This document shows, one piece after another, positions 56,896 through 64,000 of a stretch of 64,000 nt of DNA. Made by a program: the position numbers and the translations under genes. The notes beneath the pieces are model-generated. The model searched no databases, was not told where the DNA came from, and saw only the letters and a list, made by a program, of their open reading frames with translations. Source of the stretch: Acidobacteriota bacterium (GTDB lineage Bacteria; Acidobacteriota; Polarisedimenticolia; J045); assembly GCA_030949985.1 (NCBI GenBank), contig JAUZRX010000021.1, positions 124,001-188,000 on the forward strand, in the 5' to 3' direction. Each line of letters begins with the position of its first letter. The stretch's first letter is position 1.

Positions 56896-58662
56896 ATGGA
56901 TCGAGAGACCACGTTTCGTACCCTGGCGGCTGTGGGACTGTCCATTGCCGTGATGATGGCCTGGGCCTACCTGTTCGGGCCCCAGCCCGGAACCCTGCCG
57001 CCGCCCACTGGGATGGAAGCAGGAGCCGCGGCGGCGCAGGATCAGGGGCCGGCTGATCCGGCCGCTTCGCGGCAGGAGCCAGTTGCGGCGGCTGATGCCG
57101 ACAAAAATCCCGACGCGGTGGCTGATGCCGGCCGTTGGGAAAAGATCGAAGGCACCTCCGGCCAGGCCAACGTCGAAGTCTTCACCAGCAGCCGGCAGAT
57201 CGTCTTTTCCGCCCGCGGAGGGCGGTTGTTGTCCTGGAAGCTGCTGGACTACGAGCAGCTTCCGGGGTCTGCCGACGGTCGCCCCGTGGACCTGGTCTCG
57301 CCCCAGGCCCGCGCTCTCGACCACGATCCCCTCTATGTCGAGGTATCCGACAAGGACCTCGAAAAGACGATCAATGAAGCCTGGTACCAGGTCTCGGAGG
57401 GGGCGGCGGATGACGATGAGCGCGAGGCTTTCGGCCTGCCGGAGGGCACCCGCCGCGTGGCATTCCGCTGGGCCGACGGGGCGGGACTCGAGGTGGACAA
57501 GACTCTCTACATCCCCGACGACGGCGGTTTCCTCGCGTGGTTGAAATGGGACGTACGCCGGCAGGGGCGTTCGCTCGACGATGCCGTGATTTGCTGGGGT
57601 CCGGGGATCTCCCGTGCGAACCCGGGCGACGAGAAGAATCGTTACGCCTACCGGGGCCGTGCGATCGCCGCGCTGACATCGGGTATCGAACGCTACTCCC
57701 CGGGTAAGGTCGACGCCGACATCAGTTGGCCGGCTGCCCTGGCTCCCCGCTGGCTGGCTCTCGACGCCCAGCACTTCGCGGTCGCGATGGTTCCGCGGCA
57801 GCCGGGCGTCGGGATGGTGCGGCGCTATGATCTGACCGGTCTGGGAGAAAGCGCTGAAGAGCAGAACCTGGCTCTGGCCACGGGGGCCCGGGAGGTCGTG
57901 ATCTTCGGCGGGCCGAAGGAAGATCACCTTCTCAAGACCCTCGACAAGAGGCTCGGTGTCGATCTGACCAGCCTGGTGAACTGGGGCTTTTTCGGCTTTC
58001 TGGCCCGGCCGCTCTACTTCGCCCTGGCCTGGCTGGAGAGGGGTGTGGGCAACTGGGGGCTGGCCATCATCATCATCACCATCGTCATTAAGGTGATCTT
58101 CTATCCATTGACCCAGAAGTCGATGGTCAACATGCGCCGCACCCAGCAGCAGATGGCCAAGCTGCAACCGAAGGTGAGGAAGATCAAGGAGAAGTACCGC
58201 GACAAGAGGGACATGGAAGCGCGGCGCAAGATGAATGAGGAGATGATGGCTCTCTACAGCCGGGAAGGGGTCAATCCGATGGCCTCGCTGACGGGCTGCA
58301 TGCCGATGCTCCTCCAGTTGCCGGTGCTCTACGCCATGTACACGGTGTTGAGCGCGGCCACCGAGCTGCGTGGAGCGCCCTTCTTTGGCTGGATTCACGA
58401 CCTTTCAGCGCCGGATCCCTACCTGGTGACTCCCCTGGTCATGGGCGTGACCATGCTCGGCCAGCAACTGCTGACGCTGACGAAGACCGAGGACCCTCAG
58501 CAGAAAAGCCAGCAGCGCATGATGTTGATGATGCCCATCATGTTCACCTTCTTCTTCCTCCGACTGCCCAGCGGCCTGGTGCTCTACTGGCTGGTGAACA
58601 ACGTCCTGGGTATCGGCCAGCAAGTGTTGATCAACCGCCATGCCGAGCGGGCGACGGAGTGA
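56896..58662 (+). CDS. yidC: membrane protein insertase YidC
   Basis: Inner-membrane insertase of 588 residues, the long diderm type. An N-terminal helix (LAAVGLSIAVMMAWAYLFG) is followed by a Pro- and Ala-rich linker and a periplasmic beta-super-sandwich (about 90-360), then the insertase core of five helices: FFGFLARPLYFALAWLERG, GLAIIIITIVIKVIFYPLT, the cytoplasmic coiled hairpin MVNMRRTQQQMAKLQPK, PMLLQLPVLYAMYTVL and the last two helices with LPSGLVLYWLVNNVLGIGQQ. The conserved groove Arg is probably that in the KVIFYPLTQKSM segment's vicinity but I cannot place it with certainty. It follows yidD by two bases. Confidence 0.96.
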   Translation: MDRETTFRTLAAVGLSIAVMMAWAYLFGPQPGTLPPPTGMEAGAAAAQDQGPADPAASRQEPVAAADADKNPDAVADAGRWEKIEGTSGQANVEVFTSSRQIVFSARGGRLLSWKLLDYEQLPGSADGRPVDLVSPQARALDHDPLYVEVSDKDLEKTINEAWYQVSEGAADDDEREAFGLPEGTRRVAFRWADGAGLEVDKTLYIPDDGGFLAWLKWDVRRQGRSLDDAVICWGPGISRANPGDEKNRYAYRGRAIAALTSGIERYSPGKVDADISWPAALAPRWLALDAQHFAVAMVPRQPGVGMVRRYDLTGLGESAEEQNLALATGAREVVIFGGPKEDHLLKTLDKRLGVDLTSLVNWGFFGFLARPLYFALAWLERGVGNWGLAIIIITIVIKVIFYPLTQKSMVNMRRTQQQMAKLQPKVRKIKEKYRDKRDMEARRKMNEEMMALYSREGVNPMASLTGCMPMLLQLPVLYAMYTVLSAATELRGAPFFGWIHDLSAPDPYLVTPLVMGVTMLGQQLLTLTKTEDPQQKSQQRMMLMMPIMFTFFFLRLPSGLVLYWLVNNVLGIGQQVLINRHAERATE

Positions 58663-58690
58663 GAACGACGATCGAAAACGCGAGGTTCCG

Positions 58691-59485
58691 ATGAGCGACG
58701 AGAGACTCAGGTTCGAAGGCAGGGATGTCTCCGAGGCGGTGGCCGCGGCGCGTCGTCACTTCGGTGTGGCGCGTCAGGATCTCGGCTACGAGGTGATCCG
58801 CAAGGCGGGCGTGGGGGAAGTGGCCGAGCCCGGATCTGCGCTGGTCGAGATCGAGGCCTGGAAGCAGCCCGGAGCCCGGCCTCGTCCGGAGCCGTCCGGT
58901 GACGAGGGCTACCGGCGTGAGCGTCGAGGCCGGACGGAGCGCCGTCCCCGGCGGGAAGAAAGAGACGGGGAAGAATTCGAACAGCCCCCCCTGCTTCCCG
59001 ACGCGGATGTCAGCGACGTGCGCCAGATTCTCGAGAAGCTGGTCAACAGCCTGGTCATGGGTCTGGACCTGAGGCTCTACGTGGAAGAGATCGTGGAGAA
59101 CGGTGTGGGTCTGCGGGTGCGCATGAGTGGCGGTGATGTCTCCCTGCTGCTCGAGGAAAACGCCGAGGGGCTCGAGAGCTTCCAGTATCTCGCCAACCGC
59201 ATTCTCCACCGGGATGGACGGATTCCCGGGCGCGTTTCCTTCGATGCCGGTGACTACCGGGCCAAGCAGGAAGAGGTTCTGCTCGAACAGGCCCGCGCCG
59301 CGGCGGAAGAGGTCGTCCGGACGGGCAAGACCCGCAAGATGCCCCCGATGGGGCCCTACGAGCGCCGGCTGATCCACCTGGCTCTGGCCGAGGTGGAAGG
59401 CGTTCGTACTTATTCCACCGGCAGCGGCTACCGGCGTCGGCTGCACATCGCGCCGCGTTCTCCGGAAAGCTCGGAGGACGCCTGA
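58691..59485 (+). CDS. RNA-binding protein Jag/KhpB (Jag_N, KH, R3H)
   Basis: A 264-residue protein. The Jag_N domain (about 1-50, FEGRDVSEAVAAARRHFGV) precedes an acidic and Arg-rich linker (about 65-105), a KH domain around 110-180 (VNSLVMGLDLRLYVEE, GVGLRVRMSGGDVSLLL) and a C-terminal R3H domain (MPPMGPYERRLIHLALAEVEGVRTYSTGSGYRRRL). In other bacteria it binds RNA with KhpA and affects division and envelope genes. The ATG at 58691 has a GAGG site. It completes the conserved yidC-jag pair. Confidence 0.93.
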   Translation: MSDERLRFEGRDVSEAVAAARRHFGVARQDLGYEVIRKAGVGEVAEPGSALVEIEAWKQPGARPRPEPSGDEGYRRERRGRTERRPRREERDGEEFEQPPLLPDADVSDVRQILEKLVNSLVMGLDLRLYVEEIVENGVGLRVRMSGGDVSLLLEENAEGLESFQYLANRILHRDGRIPGRVSFDAGDYRAKQEEVLLEQARAAAEEVVRTGKTRKMPPMGPYERRLIHLALAEVEGVRTYSTGSGYRRRLHIAPRSPESSEDA

Positions 59486-59486
59486 G

Positions 59487-60083
59487 ATGCCGGTCGAGCT
59501 GCTCGACGCTTCCCGCAGCCTGCTGCTGGTGATCGATCTCCAGGGCAAGCTGATGGAGATGATCGAAAGGCCGGACCTGGTCGTCGCCGCGACCCGTCGG
59601 TTGATGCAAATCGCGGAGATCTTCGAAGTGCCCGTGCTGCTCACCGAGCAGTACCCCGAAGGTCTGGGGCCGACCCACCCTGCTGTCCGTGAAACCTTCG
59701 ACGCGCTGCAAACCCCCAAGAGCTTCCTGGCCAAGACGAGTTTCGGCTGTTGCGGCGACGACGGCTTCCAGCGGACTGTCGACGAACTGCTCGGGGGGGG
59801 CGACCTTTCCCGGCGCCAGATCGTAGTGGCCGGGATCGAGGCGCATATCTGCGTGATGCAGACCACCATCGAGCTGCTCCGATCCGGCCACCAGGTCCAT
59901 CTTTGTTGGGAGTGCGTCTCTTCCCGGGGAGCCGAGTATCGCCGCCACGCCCTCGACCGGATGCAGCAGGCCGGCGCCCAGTTGACCAACCACGAGTCGG
60001 TGGGCTTCGAGTGGGCGCGCGATGCCGGTCATCCGCGTTTTCGGCGGCTCAATCGCCTGCTGCGCCAGGGGCAGCTCACCTGA
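59487..60083 (+). CDS. isochorismatase-family cysteine hydrolase
   Basis: A 198-residue enzyme with the catalytic triad Asp17 (VIDLQGKL), Lys83 (FLAKTSFGC) and Cys122 (GIEAHICVMQT). The family includes nicotinamidases and YcaC-like hydrolases; the present sequence is closest to the YcaC/hydrolase group and its substrate is unknown. The ATG lies one base after the jag stop, so it may be the last gene of the rpmH operon. It is followed by a 60-base gap and an exported protein with its own start site. Confidence 0.88.
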   Translation: MPVELLDASRSLLLVIDLQGKLMEMIERPDLVVAATRRLMQIAEIFEVPVLLTEQYPEGLGPTHPAVRETFDALQTPKSFLAKTSFGCCGDDGFQRTVDELLGGGDLSRRQIVVAGIEAHICVMQTTIELLRSGHQVHLCWECVSSRGAEYRRHALDRMQQAGAQLTNHESVGFEWARDAGHPRFRRLNRLLRQGQLT

Positions 60084-60144
60084 CCGCCTCACTTGCTGGT
60101 AAGATGCGCTGCGGATGATGTTCGCAGAAACGAGGAAGGTGAAG

Positions 60145-60978
60145 ATGAAGCGGATGCTAGCGGTCATGATCGTGTCGTTCGTACTGGCCATGGGATCGGG
60201 CCCGGCCTGCGCCGAAGACGCCGAGAAAGACTGGACCAACACGGCCGAGTTCGCCGCGGTGATCACGGGAGGCAATTCCCAGACCACGACGCTCTCGATC
60301 AAGGACACTTTCAAGAAGACCTACGCGGGCGGCGAGCTGACCCTCGACATGGTGCTTTTGAAGGCCAAGCAGACCGACCGCACTCCCCGCAACGAGGGCG
60401 GTACCCTGTTCGTCGACGAAATTTCGAAAACCAACGCCGAGTATTACGCGTTGCAGGGCAAGTACCGCGGACAGATCCGCGACGGTTTGTTCTGGTACGC
60501 GGGGGGCGGCTGGGAGCGGAACCAGCCCGCGGGTCTCGACAACCGGGTGAGTGCCGGTGGCGGGTTGGGCTACCTGATCTTCCGCGACGCGACCATGGAA
60601 CTCAGCGGCGAGCTGGGTGCCAACTACGTCGATGAGAGTTACGTCTCCGGCACCCTGCCCGATGGTGCGGACTACATCAATGTTCGTGGCTTCATCGGCT
60701 ATACGCGCAAGCTCAGTCCGACCGCCCACCTCGACGCCAGGCTGGAAATGCTGCAGAACATGGACGATTCCGATGATCTTCGGGTCAATGCCGAGGCCAG
60801 CGTCACCGCCAGTTTGACCTCGCAGCTCGCGCTGAAAGTGGGCTACAGCATCAAGTACGACAAGAGCCCGGTCATGATCCTGCTCAGCGATCCCGCCGAT
60901 CCCACGGCGCCGGCGGTGTTTTACGAATTCGACGATACCGACACCATTTTCGCCGCGTCCCTGGTGATCAACTACTGA
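60145..60978 (+). CDS. DUF481-family outer-membrane beta-barrel protein
   Basis: A 277-residue exported protein. The signal peptide (MLAVMIVSFVLAMGSGPACA) is followed by WTNTAEFAAVITGGNSQTTT, alternating Tyr/Gly-rich strands (YYALQGKYRGQIRDGLFWYAGGGWE and others) and a last strand that ends in Tyr (FAASLVINY), the signature of an outer-membrane barrel. It belongs to the DUF481/YdiY group, whose role is unknown. I use the ATG at 60145, which has an AGGAAGG site, over an upstream ATG at 60115. It shows that the organism has an outer membrane. Confidence 0.86.
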   Translation: MKRMLAVMIVSFVLAMGSGPACAEDAEKDWTNTAEFAAVITGGNSQTTTLSIKDTFKKTYAGGELTLDMVLLKAKQTDRTPRNEGGTLFVDEISKTNAEYYALQGKYRGQIRDGLFWYAGGGWERNQPAGLDNRVSAGGGLGYLIFRDATMELSGELGANYVDESYVSGTLPDGADYINVRGFIGYTRKLSPTAHLDARLEMLQNMDDSDDLRVNAEASVTASLTSQLALKVGYSIKYDKSPVMILLSDPADPTAPAVFYEFDDTDTIFAASLVINY

Positions 60979-61020
60979 GACGCGCCGGTCGACAGTGCGG
61001 GGCCGGCCCTTCCCGGCGCT

Positions 61021-61242
61021 TCAGAGCTTGTCGAGGATACGGCGCTGCAGTTCGTCCAGGTCTTCGCTCCGGCGTCCGGCAAGCCGCCGGGCGGCCCACG
61101 AGATGGCGGCGAGCTGACGGGAGTATTGGCGGCAGTGGCGGCAGAGCAACAGGTGGATGCGAACCGCCAGCCGCGTGCGCCACGGGGCACCTTCGATTTC
61201 GTCTTGGGCCATCATGGTTGTGACGTGGCGGCAGTCCAGCAT
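61021..61242 (-). CDS. anti-sigma factor with putative zinc-finger (ZAS-like), 73 residues
   Basis: A short cytoplasmic zinc-binding protein starting MLDCRHVTTMMAQDEIEG, with Cys and His in the N-terminal motif and HLLLCRHCRQYSRQL completing an H-x3-C-x2-C motif. No membrane segment follows, so it is a soluble anti-sigma, like ChrR or RsrA types, rather than a transmembrane one. The ATG overlaps the sigma gene stop (TGATG), a coupled pair. If the sigma gene is really broken, this gene may also be dispensable. Confidence 0.78.
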   Translation of the reverse strand: MLDCRHVTTMMAQDEIEGAPWRTRLAVRIHLLLCRHCRQYSRQLAAISWAARRLAGRRSEDLDELQRRILDKL

Positions 61243-61835
61243 CAGGTGGCTCCGAAAATGCCCTGCTTTTCGAGACATTCCCGCAGGCGATTGCGGGCTC
61301 GGTAGAGCATCACACCAAGGTTAGTGGCGCTGACCTGGAGGGCGTTACAGGTCTCGCGCGTGGAAAGTCCCTCCACTTCCCGGAGCAGGAAGGCCAATTT
61401 CTGCCGCTGCGGGACTTTCTCCAGGCAGCGGGCCGTGTGTTCGACGATTTCCCGGTCGTAGAGCGATCGATCTGCGGCGCGGGGCGGCTGGCGCCAGGCT
61501 CCCTTGTCGTCGAAACGTCGTTCCATGACCTCGTCGATGTCGTCGTGGCGCCGGTCCTTGTGGAAGCCGCGGCGAGCCTCCTGCAGCTTGCGGTAGAGAA
61601 TGCCCAGCAGAAAGGTACGCACCGTCGAGCGACCCTCGAAGCGGGGGGCGGCTTCGAAGAAGGTGAGGAAAGTGGCCTGGGTCAGATCCTAGGCCTGCCG
61701 GGAGTCGAGACCGGCGCCGCGAGCCGTTCGGTGCACCTGCCGCAGGTAGCGCCGGACGACTTCTTCAAAGGCTTCTCGGTCTGCGGCCCTCAGGCGCCGC
61801 GCGAAATCGGGCGTATCGATGGATTCGTCCTTCAT
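61242..61835 (-). pseudogene. ECF sigma factor interrupted by an amber codon
   Basis: An extracytoplasmic-function sigma factor of about 197 residues in one frame, apart from a TAG at 61689-61691. Region 2 begins at FARRLRAADREAFEEVVRRY, reads up to GLDSRQA, stops, and continues DLTQATFLTFFEAAPRF in the same frame. In the family this position is Glu or Asp (AEDLTQETF), so a single GAG to TAG change explains it. Region 4 is intact (QRQKLAFLLREVEGLSTRETCNALQVSATNLGVMLYRARNRLRE). The ATG is at 61833-61835. No frameshift is needed. It could be an assembly error, a recent inactivation or readthrough. Confidence 0.75.
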
Positions 61836-62096
61836 CGTCCTGCTTCCCTGTCGGTCCGCATGATTCCCGACAACGCTCCAATGGGCGTTTGCCAAGGCCC
61901 GTGGAGACCCGGGCCCGTACGCGGCGCTCAGCACGGACCCGGCCATTCTATCCCGCTCGGCTCCCCGATCTCCCAGGGACCGTGTAAGGAACACCCGTCT
62001 CGCCGCACTCACTGACTGCCGCGGGCCCTATCCAGAACCGCCGGTCGTGAAACATCCAGCGGCACTTTCGCCGAAAAAGAACAGGAGATCGACACG

Positions 62097-62729
62097 ATGC
62101 TTTCGAATTCCCCCTTCGCCGGTAAGAGAATCGTCAAGAAAGCACTGTTCCTGGTCACCCTCGTCGCGCTGACCCCGGGCGTGACGACCGCGGCCGAGAA
62201 GAGCTACAAGTTCGGCATCAGTGACCAGAGAACCAACATCACCTTCGAGTCCAACACGGACTTCGAGGTCATTCTGGGCTCGACCCACAAGCTCAGCGGG
62301 CAGATCGTCGCCGATCTCGAGGCGGGTACCGGTCGTGTGGAGGCCGAGGTTCCGGTAGCTTCCCGGCGTTCCGGCATCGACTTGCGCGACAAGCACCTGC
62401 GTTCGAAGAAGTGGCTCGACGCCAAGGGTCATCCTGTGATCTCTTTCGTTTCCAGCTCCGCGCGTCAAGTTTCCGGTACGCAATGGGAGATCATCGGCAC
62501 CTTCACCCTCCACGGTGTATCGCGTGAAGTTTCAGTCACCGCGGACGTGCGTCCCATTCCGGCGGCCGCGGCCAGGCAGGCGGGCCTCGAGAAGGGCGAT
62601 TGGCTGAGGGTGCTCGTCCCTCTCGAGATCAAGCTCTCCGACTACGGCGTCAAGATTCCCGGCAAGGCGGCGGCCCGCGTCAACGACACCTGGAAGGTAC
62701 GCATCCTGGCGTTTGCCGCCGCACGCTGA
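62097..62729 (+). CDS. YceI-family periplasmic lipid/isoprenoid-binding protein
   Basis: A 210-residue exported protein. The signal peptide has the core ALFLVTLVALTPGVTTAA, cleaved near residue 33. The mature domain is the YceI lipocalin-like barrel: YKFGISDQRTNITFESNTDFEVILGSTHKLSGQI, DLRDKHLRSKKWLDAKGHPVISF and GTFTLHGVSREVSV, ending WKVRILAFAA. Members bind polyisoprenoids or amphiphiles in the periplasm. It is divergent from the sigma gene across 261 bases that hold both promoters. Confidence 0.92.
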   Translation: MLSNSPFAGKRIVKKALFLVTLVALTPGVTTAAEKSYKFGISDQRTNITFESNTDFEVILGSTHKLSGQIVADLEAGTGRVEAEVPVASRRSGIDLRDKHLRSKKWLDAKGHPVISFVSSSARQVSGTQWEIIGTFTLHGVSREVSVTADVRPIPAAAARQAGLEKGDWLRVLVPLEIKLSDYGVKIPGKAAARVNDTWKVRILAFAAAR

Positions 62730-62852
62730 CCGGCATGTGTGCGAGGGCCCCGGTGCCGCCCCCCGTCCGTTCCCCCTGCCGGACCGGCCACCGGGGTCCT
62801 CCCACGCCAGGCCGAAGCGATCCTCTTCCAAAGTCATCCCAGGAGCTGAAAC

Positions 62853-63305
62853 ATGTTGAAGACATTCAAAGGCCATCTCCGCATGCTGACCTTCGTCGTC
62901 GGATTCGGCGGAGCGGCGCTGATCTTCCTCGCTGTCGGTGCACTCGATCGCTTCGCCGGTCGGGAGGTGTTGATGATGGCTGCCTACGACACTCCCACCA
63001 TCGCAATCAATCGGGCGCTCCATGTCCCAGGTGATCCCGTGGCCGAGATTTACGGCAATCCCCTCAGTCGAACCGTACGGGTTCTCTTCGTCGGCGAGCC
63101 GCGCATCGTCCATCCCCGGGAAGATCCGGCGCTGAGCCTGTTGCCGGTGGACAAGAGCGCCGCCGAGAATCCTCTGCAGGTCCAGACCTTGTGGTTCTTC
63201 GCCCGCTTCGTGATCGGTGGTCTGCTCTTGCTCGGATTCTCTGGCCTGGTCGTGCCCCGCCGCTGGCGGCGGGAGCTCCGGGCCGCGCCGGGCGCCACGG
63301 GCTGA
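62853..63305 (+). CDS. small membrane protein of unknown function
   Basis: A 150-residue protein with an N-terminal helix (LTFVVGFGGAALIFLAVGAL) and a C-terminal helix (FVIGGLLLLGFSGLVV), and an extracytoplasmic segment of about 85 residues between them. The loop contains AEIYGNPLSRTVRVLFVGEPRIV. No family recognised. It follows yceI by 123 bases on the same strand and may share its transcript. Confidence 0.75.
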   Translation: MLKTFKGHLRMLTFVVGFGGAALIFLAVGALDRFAGREVLMMAAYDTPTIAINRALHVPGDPVAEIYGNPLSRTVRVLFVGEPRIVHPREDPALSLLPVDKSAAENPLQVQTLWFFARFVIGGLLLLGFSGLVVPRRWRRELRAAPGATG

Positions 63306-63311
63306 GACGGG

Positions 63312-63872
63312 CTACTTGCCGTTTCTGGATTTGGAGGTCGGGGGCTTGGGCGTCGGGCAGGAGAAGGCATCGGCGGGAGCTGGCGCCAGGCCGCTGCCGA
63401 CCCACCTGCACTCGCCGTTGGAGACCTCGTAGATGCGTTCGCCCAGGTGCTTGGTTCCGGGGCGAGGATTGTCGACCATGTCCCCGAGGGTCCGGCTCCT
63501 TAGCACTTCCTCGACCTTGGCCTGGGCTTCGCGCCAGACTTCGTCGGCGGGACAGGCACCGCACCAGGGACAATCGCAGGGGCAGGAAGAGCAGGGCGCG
63601 ACGGCCAGCGGCCCTTCGATGGCGGTCACCACGTCGAGCACGCTGATCTCCCCCGCCGGGCGGGCCAGGCGGAAACCGCCCTTGGCGCCGCGGGTGGAAG
63701 AGAGGAGGCCGGCCCGCACCAGGCGCCGAAGAATCTTGGCCATGAAGCTCGACGGGACATGGCAGGCCCTGGCGACGGCGTCCTTGAGGGCGGGCTCTTC
63801 GGCCGGGAGGAAGGCCATGTGGATCATCGCTCGCAGAGCGTAATCCGCGGTTGTGGTCAGCTTTAAACCCAT
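63312..63872 (-). CDS. Rrf2-family transcriptional regulator with a Cys-rich cluster
   Basis: A 186-residue winged-helix regulator of the IscR/NsrR/Rrf2 group. The N-terminal LTTTADYALRAMIHMAF and LRRLVRAGLLSSTRGAKGGFRLARP are the helix-turn-helix and wing. The sensor region has six cysteines in a short stretch (CSSCPCDCPWCGAC), more than the three usual in Fe-S Rrf2 proteins, and two further Cys near the C-terminus (GECRW, SCPTP). Metal or Fe-S binding is likely. A GAGGTG site precedes the ATG. It is convergent with the membrane-protein gene and its target genes are not known. Confidence 0.9.
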   Translation of the reverse strand: MGLKLTTTADYALRAMIHMAFLPAEEPALKDAVARACHVPSSFMAKILRRLVRAGLLSSTRGAKGGFRLARPAGEISVLDVVTAIEGPLAVAPCSSCPCDCPWCGACPADEVWREAQAKVEEVLRSRTLGDMVDNPRPGTKHLGERIYEVSNGECRWVGSGLAPAPADAFSCPTPKPPTSKSRNGK

Positions 63873-64000
63873 TGCTCACACCTCGATTCCACCACCAAGC
63901 GCTTACGAACTTACTCCTCCGCGCCCCCCCCGTGCCACCGGTAGCGGGGGGCGAACCACCGGTGGGCGGCGTTCGAGGGCGCGGAGTAGAGTAATGTCGG
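63873..64000. other. regulatory region upstream of the Rrf2 gene, at the window edge
   Basis: About 128 bases without a complete gene. A perfect palindrome of 10 bases (CCACCGGTGG) lies near 63953, and a partial copy (CCACCGGTAG) about 20 bases before it, possible operator sites for the Rrf2 protein. A GGAG and an ATG at 63994 could start a divergent gene beyond the window. Confidence 0.35.

Noticed and set aside
62741-62800. An inverted repeat (CCCCGGTG with CACCGGGG) after yceI.
   Set aside because: The loop is about 35 bases and there is no T tract, so it is not a convincing terminator.
63994-64000. ATG with a GGAG eight bases upstream at the window end.
   Set aside because: Only two codons are visible, so a gene cannot be supported. 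It may be the start of a gene divergent from the Rrf2 regulator.

Overview
The window is a GC-rich, densely coded bacterial chromosome segment with no rRNA, tRNA, CRISPR array or insertion sequence that I could recognise. A long periplasmic domain on YidC, a DUF481-type outer-membrane protein and several lipoprotein-free signal peptides point to a diderm. The mix of genes (large secreted BNR-repeat protein, selenoprotein peroxiredoxin, PAS hybrid kinases, LarB, acyl-CoA carboxylase beside the gyrase genes) is reminiscent of Acidobacteriota or another deep-branching phylum. That placement is a guess from gene content and is not shown by any marker here.

Layout. 0-5.6 kb: ferredoxin, then the macromolecular-synthesis pair dnaG-rpoD, an orphan larB and an HU gene. 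5.7-9.3 kb: a chemotaxis/c-di-GMP operon (cheR, cheD, a CheY-like receiver, a frame-disrupted CheX-like gene, an EAL protein). 9.3-17.5 kb: an orphan radical SAM/SPASM enzyme, a SLOG protein, a secreted BNR protein, and an Na/Pi symporter with PhoU. 17.6-22.8 kb: a tight operon of an Rpe-CBS fusion, a diverged DAHP/KDO8P-type synthase, a NeuA/KdsB-like cytidylyltransferase, an RraA-type aldolase and phosphoglucomutase. This looks like an unrecognised route to a CMP-activated 3-deoxy-ulosonic acid. 22.8-39.5 kb: a hybrid histidine kinase and a surface-glycan region (HAD phosphatase, four glycosyltransferase-type proteins, one KpsC/KpsS-like protein, an AsnB amidotransferase), interrupted by a peroxiredoxin gene with an in-frame TGA and by an alpha/beta hydrolase. 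39.5-41.8 kb: an XRE-TPR regulator with a secreted partner. 42-55.6 kb (minus strand): dnaA, dnaN, recF, gyrB, gyrA, a transaldolase-like gene and a biotin-dependent acyl-CoA carboxylase. 56.1-59.5 kb (plus strand): rpmH, rnpA, yidD, yidC, jag. The two arms diverge from a likely replication origin near 55.6-56.1 kb. 59.5-64 kb: an isochorismatase-fold hydrolase, a DUF481 protein, an ECF sigma factor broken by an amber codon with its anti-sigma factor, YceI, a small membrane protein and an Rrf2 regulator.

The observations I rate highest are: (1) a secreted peroxiredoxin whose peroxidatic Cys codon is TGA, followed by a SECIS-like hairpin, so a probable selenoprotein; (2) rnpA has no usable start after rpmH, and its frame runs back through the whole of rpmH to a GTG four bases before the rpmH ATG, the arrangement known from Thermus; (3) the Rpe-CBS / ulosonate synthase / CMP-transferase / RraA cluster, with a KpsC/S-like transferase about 16 kb away as a possible user; (4) gene disruptions in a cheX-like gene and an ECF sigma gene.
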